DNA from: Puniceispirillum sp965657105
GTDB taxonomy: Bacteria; Pseudomonadota; Alphaproteobacteria; Puniceispirillales; Puniceispirillaceae
NCBI RefSeq assembly: GCF_965657105.1
Contig: NZ_CBFHNB010000002.1
Span: 1 to 64,000 of the forward strand
DNA: 64,000 nucleotides
Reading direction: 5' to 3'
Positions within the stretch are counted from its first letter, which is position 1. Each line of letters starts with the position of its first letter. This document shows positions 34,987 to 44,514 of this stretch, in pieces. Under the pieces are notes generated by a model, which ran no database searches, was not told where the DNA came from, and worked only from the letters and a program-made list of their open reading frames with translations. The translations under genes and the position numbers were made by a program.

Positions 34987-37900
34987 TTATAAACTGGTCT
35001 TAATATCACCAAACATTCGCGCAAGCGCCGAAGCGCGCATTGACGCTGTTATTTCCTGAAGCCTAGCTGTTTCCGTCCAAATGAGCCAGCACACAATTGG
35101 CTTATTAGGAAAAATTTCTCCTATTAAATCTGCATAAAGAGCCATTTGGCGTTGATATGTTTCGGGAGGGGTATCTTCATTCGCAATACCGGTTTTGAAA
35201 TCTGCAATAATGATGCTGTCATCACCGATAAAAAGGCGATCAATCTGTCCAGATACACCGCGATCACGCACCATACCAGTCACTGGCACTTCGGCAAGCG
35301 CATCAGGAGCAAACAGATCGCCAAAACGCGGATCATCCAAAATTGTGAAAACCTCATTTTTAAGCTGCGCACCCTGAGCAGGCGTTAGCATATCTACCGC
35401 CGTTATCATGCGGTCTGCAACAACGTTACGCTGATTCTGAGGCACTGTTGGCAATATCTCAAATAGACGGTGCGCTAAACGCCCCCGGGTTAATGCAATG
35501 GCTTGCGTTCGGCTATCTGTTACGCCAAAGCCCAACGGATGCGGCGCATAAAGATTGACTGGCTCTGATGGTCGCAATGGACGCGAATCAGGCGGTAAAT
35601 CGGGTGCAGGACGATGAAGCCAACTTGTATCAGCCGGTTCACTGGCTATTTCTGGAACGCGCATATCTGCGTCATCATCAGACTTTGTAGGGGGAACAGG
35701 GTCAGCCTCTGCAACAGTCTTGGTCACATGACGCAATACGCCATCTGCGTCTTCGACAACGTCTTTATGTTCTGCAAAATATGCTTTGATACGGCTATAG
35801 GGACTATTTTCAAGCCAGCGCGAATTGCGTTTTTCCCAACCGCCTATGACCAACCCATCGCGGGCCCGCGTTAACGCCACATAAAGCAGGCGGTTATCTT
35901 CTTCATCGCGCAGGTCGCTGGCTTTTTGGCGCGCCGTTTCAAGAAATGGTGGCCGCAAATGACTGCCCGCTTCCCAATAGATGAAACGCTGATCTTCGCC
36001 TGTTATCAGTGGGGAATAGGGCGCGCTATGCCGCAACATATCTGGCAGAATAACGATTGGCGCTTCAAGTCCTTTGGCACCGTGAATGGTCATGACACGC
36101 ACCTCATCCACATTGCCAGCATCCATATCGCGCTTTACATCACCGCCACCAGCACGAACCGCTGCCAAAAATGCAGTTAGCGAAACCCCACCAGACTCAC
36201 CATAGCTTTGGGCGACTGCCAAAAAATGGTCAAGTGCCTCATCAACCGACGAGCCAAGACGGGCGCGGAATTTATCACGGCCACTATCAACAAGAACCTT
36301 GCTGTAGAAAGAAAAAACCGAGCCACCATCAACCAATCTGCACCAGTCTTCCAAACGGTCGGCAATATGACCAAGTGGATCATTACTTCCCAGATAGCGC
36401 ATAAGTTGCCGGAATAGACTGTGCGATCCGCGATCATGGGCAAGATCAAACAGCTGCTCTTCACTGATGCCAAATAAGGGCGATTTCAATAAGGCGGCAA
36501 GCTGTAAATCATCGTCAGGCAAAAGCGCAACGTCACCCAATGCCAGCAAATCCTGAATTTCGATCTGATCGACAAGCCGCATCCTGTCAGCACCTGCAAC
36601 AGCAACACCTTGCTCTTGCAACGCGACCAGCACCTGCTCAAAGAAAACATCGCGTTTGCGAAGCAGAATAAGAATATCACCAGCCATAATCGTTCTTGGC
36701 GTATGATCATTGTCCGAGGATGGTAAAGGTCGTTTGCCGATCCAGGATTTTAACGTGCGCGCAAGATGGCTCGCGGCCACAGCAGAGGCGCCTTGCATCG
36801 ATGCAATATTTGCTGGGGTGAAGCCTTCTGTCTTTTCCTCATCAACCGGCGCGTCAATGATAGGCCAGACTTCAACAAAGCCACCTTTATGACGGCGCGC
36901 AAGATCATGGCTCACAAAATCCTCAATGCCGTCAAGGTCAGGGATCAAATCATTGACCAAGCCAAGAATGGGCGCCGTTGACCGGAACGACACCGATAAA
37001 GACAAAGCCCTAAAATCAATGTCAGCCGCCACCGCTTTATTGCGAAGCAATGCACGATTCTCGCCAAGCACCTTTGGATCAGCACCCTGAAATGAATAGA
37101 TTGACTGTTTAAAATCACCAACGGCAAAAACACTGCGCGGTGAGATATCCATATCGGCTGTTTCCGAAAGAACAGAGTTGGCCGCAACAGGCATGTCACT
37201 GCCGTCAAAGAATGACTCTACAAGGTGAAGCAACAAAGTCCATTGCGCGGGGCTTGTATCCTGTGCTTCATCGACCAGAACATGACCTATACCATTATCA
37301 AGTTTCCACGCGACCCATTGTGCAGCTTCGCTTCGGGCAAGAAGACGGTTGGTCACAGCGATCAAATCATCATAATCGAGCAGACCACGACTTTCTTTCA
37401 ACCGCTGATAATGACGCTGGAACGCCGCCCCATAAATATATAATGCCGTGGTCAACTCGCGGCACCGATCCGTTGCCATCATATGTAAAATGGGGATCAG
37501 AATATCAATGACCGCACACTGAACATCGACAATGGGAGGGTATTCAGCACGAATGTCAGCATTGGACAGACCCCGTTCAGCACGTGGGCCCTTTGCCGTG
37601 AACAGCGCATCAACCAGCACATTCAACCTAGCAATGCGCATTTCGTCATCAAGTGCCAACCACGCAAAAAACGCGGCACCACGATCGCGCTGGGTTTCAC
37701 TTTTGGCATTCTGCAAAGCCGCCGCCGCCGCGCGCAAGGCCTCATCATCGATTTTTGCCAATGCCTCTGCAATGTGCTGTGTTACAGAATCCGTCTCAGG
37801 CAAACCAAGATCATCGCGGAAATGTGCCTGTAAGCGGGATAAGATATCGATATCGTCAAGCTCAGGCACACGCCGCAAGAAAGCGGTGAGGATTTCAGTG

Positions 37901-38463
37901 GCTTGCCCTTCGGAACTTTGGTTGGCAATCGTTGCCACGGCCATCTGTATTGCAGGTTCATGGCTGTTCATCACCACCACTTTGGCAATTGATTTAAGAC
38001 GATCCTGTTCGGCATCGTCTGCCAGCTTTGCATTGGGTGCAATGCCAGCTTCAATCGGAAAGCGACGCAAAATGGACTGACAAAATGAGTGCACAGTCTC
38101 AACACGCGGCCCATTGTCATTATCAAGTATCTTGGCAAACAGCATACGCGCCAGACGAATATTTCCCTGTGATGGCGCAACAATTCCCATTGCTTGCAGA
38201 TCCTTGGTTAGATCAGCGGTCGAAATAACAGCCCACCTGGCCAGCCGCGCATAAATACGGTTACGCATTTCAGCCGCCGCCGCCCGTGTATAGGTAACGC
38301 ATAGAATACCGTCAGCTTCAGCACCTGACAAAAGCAGACGCAGAACCCGATCAGTCAATAATTTGGTTTTGCCTGTTCCGGCATTAGCCGAAACAAAGAC
38401 CGACGCTATCGGATCAGATGCACGCGCCTGTTCGATACTGGCACGCTGAATAAGATCATTCAT
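34987..38463 (-). CDS. addA: Double-strand break repair helicase AddA
   Basis: AddA is the UvrD-like 3'-5' helicase and nuclease of the AddAB complex, which resects double-strand breaks for recombination. It has 1158 residues. Walker A is SANAGTGKTKLL, and motif II is LVDEAQDTSPAQW. Motif IV-VI is VMTIHGAKGLEAPIV and LLYVALTRARDGLVIGG. The C-terminal nuclease has IIADFKTG. The second ATG of an ATG-ATG pair (38463) has AGGAGG six bases upstream. It overlaps the addB stop by eight bases. Confidence 0.96.
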   Translation of the reverse strand: MNDLIQRASIEQARASDPIASVFVSANAGTGKTKLLTDRVLRLLLSGAEADGILCVTYTRAAAAEMRNRIYARLARWAVISTADLTKDLQAMGIVAPSQGNIRLARMLFAKILDNDNGPRVETVHSFCQSILRRFPIEAGIAPNAKLADDAEQDRLKSIAKVVVMNSHEPAIQMAVATIANQSSEGQATEILTAFLRRVPELDDIDILSRLQAHFRDDLGLPETDSVTQHIAEALAKIDDEALRAAAAALQNAKSETQRDRGAAFFAWLALDDEMRIARLNVLVDALFTAKGPRAERGLSNADIRAEYPPIVDVQCAVIDILIPILHMMATDRCRELTTALYIYGAAFQRHYQRLKESRGLLDYDDLIAVTNRLLARSEAAQWVAWKLDNGIGHVLVDEAQDTSPAQWTLLLHLVESFFDGSDMPVAANSVLSETADMDISPRSVFAVGDFKQSIYSFQGADPKVLGENRALLRNKAVAADIDFRALSLSVSFRSTAPILGLVNDLIPDLDGIEDFVSHDLARRHKGGFVEVWPIIDAPVDEEKTEGFTPANIASMQGASAVAASHLARTLKSWIGKRPLPSSDNDHTPRTIMAGDILILLRKRDVFFEQVLVALQEQGVAVAGADRMRLVDQIEIQDLLALGDVALLPDDDLQLAALLKSPLFGISEEQLFDLAHDRGSHSLFRQLMRYLGSNDPLGHIADRLEDWCRLVDGGSVFSFYSKVLVDSGRDKFRARLGSSVDEALDHFLAVAQSYGESGGVSLTAFLAAVRAGGGDVKRDMDAGNVDEVRVMTIHGAKGLEAPIVILPDMLRHSAPYSPLITGEDQRFIYWEAGSHLRPPFLETARQKASDLRDEEDNRLLYVALTRARDGLVIGGWEKRNSRWLENSPYSRIKAYFAEHKDVVEDADGVLRHVTKTVAEADPVPPTKSDDDADMRVPEIASEPADTSWLHRPAPDLPPDSRPLRPSEPVNLYAPHPLGFGVTDSRTQAIALTRGRLAHRLFEILPTVPQNQRNVVADRMITAVDMLTPAQGAQLKNEVFTILDDPRFGDLFAPDALAEVPVTGMVRDRGVSGQIDRLFIGDDSIIIADFKTGIANEDTPPETYQRQMALYADLIGEIFPNKPIVCWLIWTETARLQEITASMRASALARMFGDIKTSL

Positions 38464-41400
38464 CATGCCCCTCCTGTTGCCATTCACTTATCCGCGCTAG
38501 GTGCCGGTAAGGATTATAGGATAGCTTGAATTTTATGTTTGGCTCAGCCGGATAGGTGGCTTCGGGATCATCAAACAGCGTGATCAGCGACTGCATCATG
38601 TCGCGGGTGCTTTCCGGCGACCCATCATCAGGCAACACATCGTAAATATCACCAATCTTGTCTTTACGACCACTTAGTTTCCAATATTGCATCTTGGCAA
38701 TATCGCAACCTGGCTTATCATCATAACCGCCATCCCATGCGATCAAGGCTTCGACCAGTAGCTGGGTAGCGCGACCTGAAGCAACCTTGGTTTTTGATGG
38801 AGCAATACCGGTTTTATAATCAATTATGTGCCATGTGCCGTCCTTGGTTTTTTCTAATCGATCAGCACGCGCCGATAATTCAACTGGGCCTGCTGGCCCC
38901 GTCAATATGGTGCTGCCTTTCTTTTCGGCATATATAAAAGCAAGATCATCACGGCGCTGCGTTTCGGTTTCAATGATCCAACCTGCAACCATCTCAAATC
39001 TAGGCCACCAGAAATAACGAATATCAGGCGTTGCCCATTGATCGGCAAAATGCGTTTTACCTATGGCTAGTAAGTCTTGATACGCGGTATCAGGCAAAGA
39101 CCCAGAAGGAAATATACGGGTAAAATCGGCAAGCACATTATGAAATAATGTGCCGCGCAAAGCCGCATCCGGCGGGCGGTCAATATCATCAAGCTGACGA
39201 AGCTTTAGAATCTTCTTGGCGTAAAGCGCGTATGGATCATTGATCCACATATCGATCTCGGTAGCCGAAAACTTTCGTGGCCGCGCGCTTAGTGGCGGTT
39301 TTGGCGCCGGACGCTTTATGCGGTTTGGTATAGTTTTGGGATTTAATATCGCAAGCCATTCAAACTTTTCATCACCACGATCAAGCGCTTTGGCAATGCC
39401 AAGCGCCGATAGCACAACATTCATCCGTTGTAGCCAGCGGCTTGGGATCGTCGCCGCATCATTCTGGCGCTGCGCACGGGTGATCGTGACCTTTGGGTTG
39501 CAAATTGCCATATAGACATCATGCGCACTAAGGCTGGTACGCCAGTTATGTGGCGGCAAACCAACGGCTTTGCGCATATCGCTGTTCATCCACGGATCAC
39601 TATGCGGTTGCGGTGGCCAGTTACCTTCGTTAAAGCCAGCAACTATCAAATGATCGGCGGTTTGCATCCGCGATTCCACTGCCCCCAGAATAGCCAGCCT
39701 TGGATGCGATTGCTGGACAGCATGAACTGTTATGTCCTGCATGATTTGCACTAACGTTTGCGCAAAATCCGTGGCGTTCACCGCTTGATCATGCCCATGC
39801 TCGACCATATTTTTTAACAGGTCGGCAGCGGCCTTGCCGCCTTGATTGCCCCATAGATGAAGAGCACCGTCATTCTTATCGGCGATTGGCGTTTTTGCAT
39901 CCTGTCCATCAGATGACAAACACCCATGAGATAACAGACACATAGTCTGCGCTGCCATCATTTCGGCAGTCTGACCTAGCCCGCGGGCAAGGCTTGCCAT
40001 GGTTGGGGCTGGCGCCTGCCACGCATCTATAAGGGGGGCAAAAGGAGCCGCAATATGGATCGCTATAAAATCCTTTAAGCCTTTGTCATCACCAATGGCA
40101 CTAGCTAACCCTTCAAGACCGGGGGCTGGCCTTTGACCTCGCAGAAACAGCTTTTCAATGTGTCTAACTTTAGCACGAAAATCGGCCTGTGCCATGCCAC
40201 CTGCCGCACAAGGATGCTTAAGCACACCAAGCAATGCCAATGGCGCAAAATTTTCCTGCATCGCCTCTACCAGCAACTGCAAAAACGCCCCTGCCCGATG
40301 GGTAAGAAGGGTTGTGCCTGCCGAATCATCAATCTTGATTTTCCAGCGCGCCAGTTCAGCGATCACCGCCTCGGCCAGATGTCGATCCGGCGTAATCAGT
40401 GCCGCCGTCTGGTCTTCATGCTCAAGCGTTGCCCGCAAATCAGCCGCGATCAAACCCGCTTCGGTGCGCCGGTCATGCGTTTCGATAACTTGTAGCCCTT
40501 GCAGAGCATCACGGCCAAGATCGGGCCTGTCCTCGGCCAATTGCCGCCACGTTGCTGTCGTTGATGCGGGGCGGAACACTTCACGCATCAGATCACGCCG
40601 TGCGCTTGTTGCAGGCTTGCTTTCGGGATTGGATACCCAGTTCTGAACATCCAATGGTGTGATATCCATAAAATGCAAAAGCTGTGCAAGCTGATATTGT
40701 GGATGACCGCTATCATGGCTAATTGCGTCCCATTCAGGCACCGCACCACCATCCAAGCCAGGCAAAACAACATGACCATTTGGCAAATCGGACACACAAC
40801 GAATAAGTTCACGCGTCGCAATGATCGAACCTGTCGATCCAGCAATAACGATAAGATTTTCGGGTGGATTATCCTGCCATGCTTTTACACGCGCGCGGAT
40901 CAGCCGGTTACGCCGATCGACACCATCCATAACATTTTCTGAATCCAAAATTGCTGGCCAGTTATCAACCAGAATAGTTAGGAGTTTGATGATATCCTGC
41001 CAATGTGCCGAATAACGTTCAGGCAACATGTCACGCAACTGATCGGGTTTGGCATCAACATTATAAAGCTGATCAAGCAATTGACCAAGCGTATGGGCAA
41101 GCATCATGGCTTGTGGGTAGGTAGGTGTTTGGCCGCCAAGTTTGAACCCACCCAGTAATTTGGCCAACATCATCTGGCGGCGCAAAGGCGAAATTGCCGG
41201 CGGCAACATCACGGTGTCTGCACCCCCATCAAGCTCTGGAAATATGTCAGCTACATCATCTGCAAGATCACCAATCGGTATCATGCGCGGCAATAATGTT
41301 GCCTGTCCTGAGGTGACATCGAGAAAAGCACTTCGTAACGCCTGTGCTGCCCGCTGGGATGGCACCATGACAATCGCACGCGCCAGATTAGTTGGGTTAG

Positions 41401-41482
41401 ATGCGAGCTGAACAACACCCTTGGCAAGCTCTTTTGCAAAGGGGGTTCCTGCCGGAATGTTATAGACAGACGAAGCGCGCAT
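38456..41482 (-). CDS. addB: Double-strand break repair protein AddB
   Basis: AddB is the partner of AddA, with an inactivated helicase fold and a C-terminal nuclease. It has 1008 residues from the ATG at 41482; the 19 upstream codons open to 41539 look unrelated. The N-domain begins with IVMVPSQRAAQALRSAF in place of a good Walker A. The PD-(D/E)xK nuclease is recognisable as HIIDYKTG. The alphaproteobacterial AddB has no visible 4Fe-4S cysteine quartet, as expected for this branch. The gene runs with addA. Confidence 0.93.
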   Translation of the reverse strand: MRASSVYNIPAGTPFAKELAKGVVQLASNPTNLARAIVMVPSQRAAQALRSAFLDVTSGQATLLPRMIPIGDLADDVADIFPELDGGADTVMLPPAISPLRRQMMLAKLLGGFKLGGQTPTYPQAMMLAHTLGQLLDQLYNVDAKPDQLRDMLPERYSAHWQDIIKLLTILVDNWPAILDSENVMDGVDRRNRLIRARVKAWQDNPPENLIVIAGSTGSIIATRELIRCVSDLPNGHVVLPGLDGGAVPEWDAISHDSGHPQYQLAQLLHFMDITPLDVQNWVSNPESKPATSARRDLMREVFRPASTTATWRQLAEDRPDLGRDALQGLQVIETHDRRTEAGLIAADLRATLEHEDQTAALITPDRHLAEAVIAELARWKIKIDDSAGTTLLTHRAGAFLQLLVEAMQENFAPLALLGVLKHPCAAGGMAQADFRAKVRHIEKLFLRGQRPAPGLEGLASAIGDDKGLKDFIAIHIAAPFAPLIDAWQAPAPTMASLARGLGQTAEMMAAQTMCLLSHGCLSSDGQDAKTPIADKNDGALHLWGNQGGKAAADLLKNMVEHGHDQAVNATDFAQTLVQIMQDITVHAVQQSHPRLAILGAVESRMQTADHLIVAGFNEGNWPPQPHSDPWMNSDMRKAVGLPPHNWRTSLSAHDVYMAICNPKVTITRAQRQNDAATIPSRWLQRMNVVLSALGIAKALDRGDEKFEWLAILNPKTIPNRIKRPAPKPPLSARPRKFSATEIDMWINDPYALYAKKILKLRQLDDIDRPPDAALRGTLFHNVLADFTRIFPSGSLPDTAYQDLLAIGKTHFADQWATPDIRYFWWPRFEMVAGWIIETETQRRDDLAFIYAEKKGSTILTGPAGPVELSARADRLEKTKDGTWHIIDYKTGIAPSKTKVASGRATQLLVEALIAWDGGYDDKPGCDIAKMQYWKLSGRKDKIGDIYDVLPDDGSPESTRDMMQSLITLFDDPEATYPAEPNIKFKLSYNPYRHLARISEWQQEGHDE

Positions 41483-41579
41483 AAAAACACTATAAAAGTA
41501 AGCGCTCTTAAATGCGAGCAAGCATTGAAAATACTGCAAGAATATTGATTATCTTGGCTTTTCTAAAGCCGTAATCGGT

Positions 41580-42077
41580 CTATGCGCTAGGCTTTGCAAA
41601 GAGCGTGGCAAGAGCATCAATACGAGCATCCCATCTGAGCGGGGCGCCAATCTCAACCTGCCGCATCTGGCTATCCAGCGAATCACCAACGGGATTGATG
41701 TGGATCGATAAACAATTATCGGGCAACAAGGTATCAAGCCGTTCAGGCCACTCAATCAGACAGACAGCGTCAAGTAGCGCATCCTCAATACCAAGTTCGA
41801 GCGCTTCATAAGGTGATTCTATACGATAGAGGTCAAGATGCCATAGGGGGGTGCCATCAGGCATGTCATAGGTCTGCACCAGCGTAAAGGTAGGGCTTGG
41901 AATATCAGCTTCATAGGGGCAAAGCTTGCTAATCAACGCCCGTGCCAAAGCCGATTTACCCGCACCTAGCGGCCCGTATAATGCAATCACATCACCAGCG
42001 GCTAAGTCTTGAGACAAAAACTGGCCCAACCTTTCGGTTGCGGCCAGATCTTGCAAGTCAAGTTTTACAATAGCCAT
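41580..42077 (-). CDS. tsaE: tRNA t6A modification ATPase TsaE
   Basis: TsaE is the small ATPase that, with TsaB and TsaD, makes the t6A base at position 37 of ANN-decoding tRNAs. It has 165 residues from the ATG at 42077; the TTG at 42080 is weaker. The P-loop is ALYGPLGAGKSALARALI, and the family-specific block SPTFTLVQTY...LWHLDLYRI...LIEWPERL is intact. It is 17 bases upstream of the ahcY stop on the same strand. In many alphaproteobacteria nucleotidyltransferase and kinase genes lie between it and addB; here there is only a 97-base gap. Confidence 0.95.
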   Translation of the reverse strand: MAIVKLDLQDLAATERLGQFLSQDLAAGDVIALYGPLGAGKSALARALISKLCPYEADIPSPTFTLVQTYDMPDGTPLWHLDLYRIESPYEALELGIEDALLDAVCLIEWPERLDTLLPDNCLSIHINPVGDSLDSQMRQVEIGAPLRWDARIDALATLFAKPSA

Positions 42078-42097
42078 CAAGCGACCTTATGAATGTA

Positions 42098-43492
42098 TCA
42101 ATAACGATATTGTTCGCTTTTGAAGGGCCCTTGCTGTTCAACGCCGATATAGTCGGCTTGATCAGGCCGTAAGGTTGTCAAAGACGCGCCAACCTTTTCC
42201 AAATGCAAGGCGGCAACCTTTTCATCAAGGTGGCGTGGCAATGTATAAACCTTGTTTTCGTATTTTTCGGCCTCGTTCCATAGTTCCATCTGCGCTAACA
42301 CCTGATTGGTGAAGCTGGCAGACATCACGAATGATGGATGACCCGTCGCACAGCCAAGATTTACAAGACGGCCTTTAGCCAGCAGAATCATACGCTTGCC
42401 ATCAGGAAACTCGATTTCATCAACCTGCGGCTTCACCTCTGACCAAACCATATTGTTCAGAGCTGATACCTGAATTTCATTGTCGAAATGGCCAATGTTA
42501 CACACAATGGCGCGATCTTTCATTTCACGCATATGATCAACTGTGATGATATCACGGTTGCCAGTCGCGGTCACAAAGATATCTGCCTTAGGGGCGGCCT
42601 GCTCCATGGTCACAACTTCATAACCTTCCATCGCAGCCTGCAATGCGCAGATAGGGTCAACTTCGGTTACCATAACGCGCGCACCACCTTGACGAAGGGA
42701 TGCTGCCGAACCTTTGCCAACGTCACCAAAACCAGCAACAACAGCAACCTTGCCAGCCAACATCACATCGGTAGCACGGCGAATAGCATCAACCAGAGAT
42801 TCGCGACAGCCATAAAGATTGTCGAATTTTGACTTGGTAACCGAGTCATTCACATTGATGGCTGGAAATGGCAAGCCACCTGCTTCAGCCAACTGATAAA
42901 GGCGCAAGACGCCAGTGGTTGTTTCTTCGGATACACCTTTGATGGCATCACGCTGCTTGGTAAACCAGCCCGGGCTAGCGGCCAAACGTTTTTCAAGCTG
43001 TGCCTTTAGGTATTCTTCTTCTTCAGTTGCTGGATGTGCAAGCACGGTTTCACCTGCCTCAGCGCGTGCACCAAGCAGGATATACATGGTTGCATCGCCG
43101 CCATCATCCAAGATCATGTTGGCTGTTTCGCCATTCGACCATTGGAATGTGCGGTCAACATACTCCCAATATTCAGCTAAGGTTTCACCCTTTTTGGCAA
43201 AAACGGGAACCCCCGCTTCAGCGATAGCCGCTGCGGCCTGATCCTGAGTTGAATATATATTACATGAAGACCAGCGTACATCGGCACCAAGGGCGACCAA
43301 GGTTTCAATCAATACACCTGTTTGAATCGTCATATGCAAACAACCAGCAACGCGCGCACCTTTTAGTGGCTTTGCAGCACCAAACTCGTCGCGTAATGCC
43401 ATCAGGCCAGGCATTTCAGTTTCTGCAATCGAGAGTTCTTTCCGACCCCAATCAGCCAAGCTGATATCAGTAATAATATAATCTTGCGGCAT
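42098..43492 (-). CDS. ahcY: Adenosylhomocysteinase
   Basis: AhcY hydrolyses S-adenosylhomocysteine to adenosine and homocysteine, with NAD as a bound cofactor, and so keeps methylation running. It has 464 residues. The NAD loop is VVAGFGDVGKGSAASLR, substrate motifs ACLHMTIQT-like AGCLHMTIQTGVLIETL and NVNDSVTKSKFDNLYG are present, and the C-terminus ends in YRY as in the family. The ATG at 43492 has AAAGGA about 8 bases upstream, whereas an ATG at 43501 lies right against it. Confidence 0.97.
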   Translation of the reverse strand: MPQDYIITDISLADWGRKELSIAETEMPGLMALRDEFGAAKPLKGARVAGCLHMTIQTGVLIETLVALGADVRWSSCNIYSTQDQAAAAIAEAGVPVFAKKGETLAEYWEYVDRTFQWSNGETANMILDDGGDATMYILLGARAEAGETVLAHPATEEEEYLKAQLEKRLAASPGWFTKQRDAIKGVSEETTTGVLRLYQLAEAGGLPFPAINVNDSVTKSKFDNLYGCRESLVDAIRRATDVMLAGKVAVVAGFGDVGKGSAASLRQGGARVMVTEVDPICALQAAMEGYEVVTMEQAAPKADIFVTATGNRDIITVDHMREMKDRAIVCNIGHFDNEIQVSALNNMVWSEVKPQVDEIEFPDGKRMILLAKGRLVNLGCATGHPSFVMSASFTNQVLAQMELWNEAEKYENKVYTLPRHLDEKVAALHLEKVGASLTTLRPDQADYIGVEQQGPFKSEQYRY

Positions 43493-43608
43493 GTTAAACA
43501 TCCTTTGATAAATGATTGGTTAGGATGTAACCTAATTGGTGATTTTTTAAAAGAGGTATGCTTGATTAATTGCCTAAGTATTTGTTCAGAGCGTCATTAA
43601 TAAGCGTA

Positions 43609-44505
43609 TTATGAGTGGGCATGAAGTTCACGATGTATTATCGATGCTTGATGACCATTTTCAATCAGCCACTGCCTAATATGCTCTGCTGCCCAGACAG
43701 ATCGGTGTCTGCCGCCAGTACATCCGAATGCGATCGATATTTGTGCGCGACCTTCGGCCGACATCCGCGCTAGCATAGGTGCCAACATCGCCTTGAAATG
43801 CTTGATAACAGTTTGCACAGCTTCATCAGCTTTTAAAAATGAATCAATGTCATCATCCATACCTGTTTGCATACGAAGCCCTTCAGCCCAGTGTGGGTTT
43901 TGAGCGAAACGCATATCCAAAACAATATCAGCGCTTTCAGGAACACCATGTCGATAGGAAAAGCTCTGAAGCTTCACAGGTATCGGGCTATTGCTTTCAA
44001 TCTCCAGTGAGATCAGCAACTGTCGCCGTAGATCAGCTGGCGCAAGGCCGGTAGTGTCAATTGAAATGTCAGCCAAAGTGGCCACCGCCTGCATGCGCTT
44101 AGCGTCATGATCGATGGCATCAGCAAGATCGAGATGCGGGGCAAGATCGAGATGCGGGGCAAGTGGATGTTGTCGCCGCGTCGCATTATAGCGCCTATTT
44201 AAATCCTGAGGCGAAGCAGTGAGAAATACCAGCCTTACAGCGTTACCAAGACGACCGCGGACATTTTCCACCAAACGTTTAACAGGATCAATATCAAAGC
44301 CGCTAGTGCGCGCGTCTAGCCCAATAGCTAGTTTCCGTCCAGCCGTTTCAACTTCCATAGCTATCAAAGGATCGATCAATGCCAAGGGTAGATTATCAAC
44401 AACCGCCCATCCACTATCTTCAAGAATTTTCAGTGCCGTCGAATTGCCTGCGCCCGATACGCCCGTAACCAGAACAAGGTGAATATCAATGGATGTTTCA
44501 TTCAT
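43609..44505 (-). CDS. rapZ: RapZ-like nucleotide-binding protein with altered Walker A
   Basis: RapZ regulates GlmZ/GlmS in enterobacteria and belongs to the P-loop YvcJ family. It has 298 residues, with the C-terminal half intact (FSYRHGVP; DMRFAQNPHW; IAFGCTGGRHRSVWAAE). Two things are odd. The Walker A loop reads GVSGAGNST (residues 15-23): the invariant Lys is Asn21 (codon AAT), so nucleotide binding should be poor. A six-residue unit APHLDL is duplicated at 116-127 by an 18-bp tandem repeat. It follows chvG directly, with no hprK. Confidence 0.93.
   Translation of the reverse strand: MNETSIDIHLVLVTGVSGAGNSTALKILEDSGWAVVDNLPLALIDPLIAMEVETAGRKLAIGLDARTSGFDIDPVKRLVENVRGRLGNAVRLVFLTASPQDLNRRYNATRRQHPLAPHLDLAPHLDLADAIDHDAKRMQAVATLADISIDTTGLAPADLRRQLLISLEIESNSPIPVKLQSFSYRHGVPESADIVLDMRFAQNPHWAEGLRMQTGMDDDIDSFLKADEAVQTVIKHFKAMLAPMLARMSAEGRAQISIAFGCTGGRHRSVWAAEHIRQWLIENGHQASIIHRELHAHS
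44123..44158. repeat. 18-bp tandem duplication inside rapZ
   Basis: Two exact in-frame copies of gcaagatcgagatgcggg lie head to tail in rapZ and encode a doubled APHLDL on the opposite strand. Confidence 0.9.
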
Positions 44506-44514
44506 GAGTTAAGT

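Noticed and set aside
43502..43608. SAM or SAH riboswitch upstream of ahcY
   Set aside because: There is a short TTAGG/CCTAA hairpin, but no known riboswitch consensus could be matched by eye.
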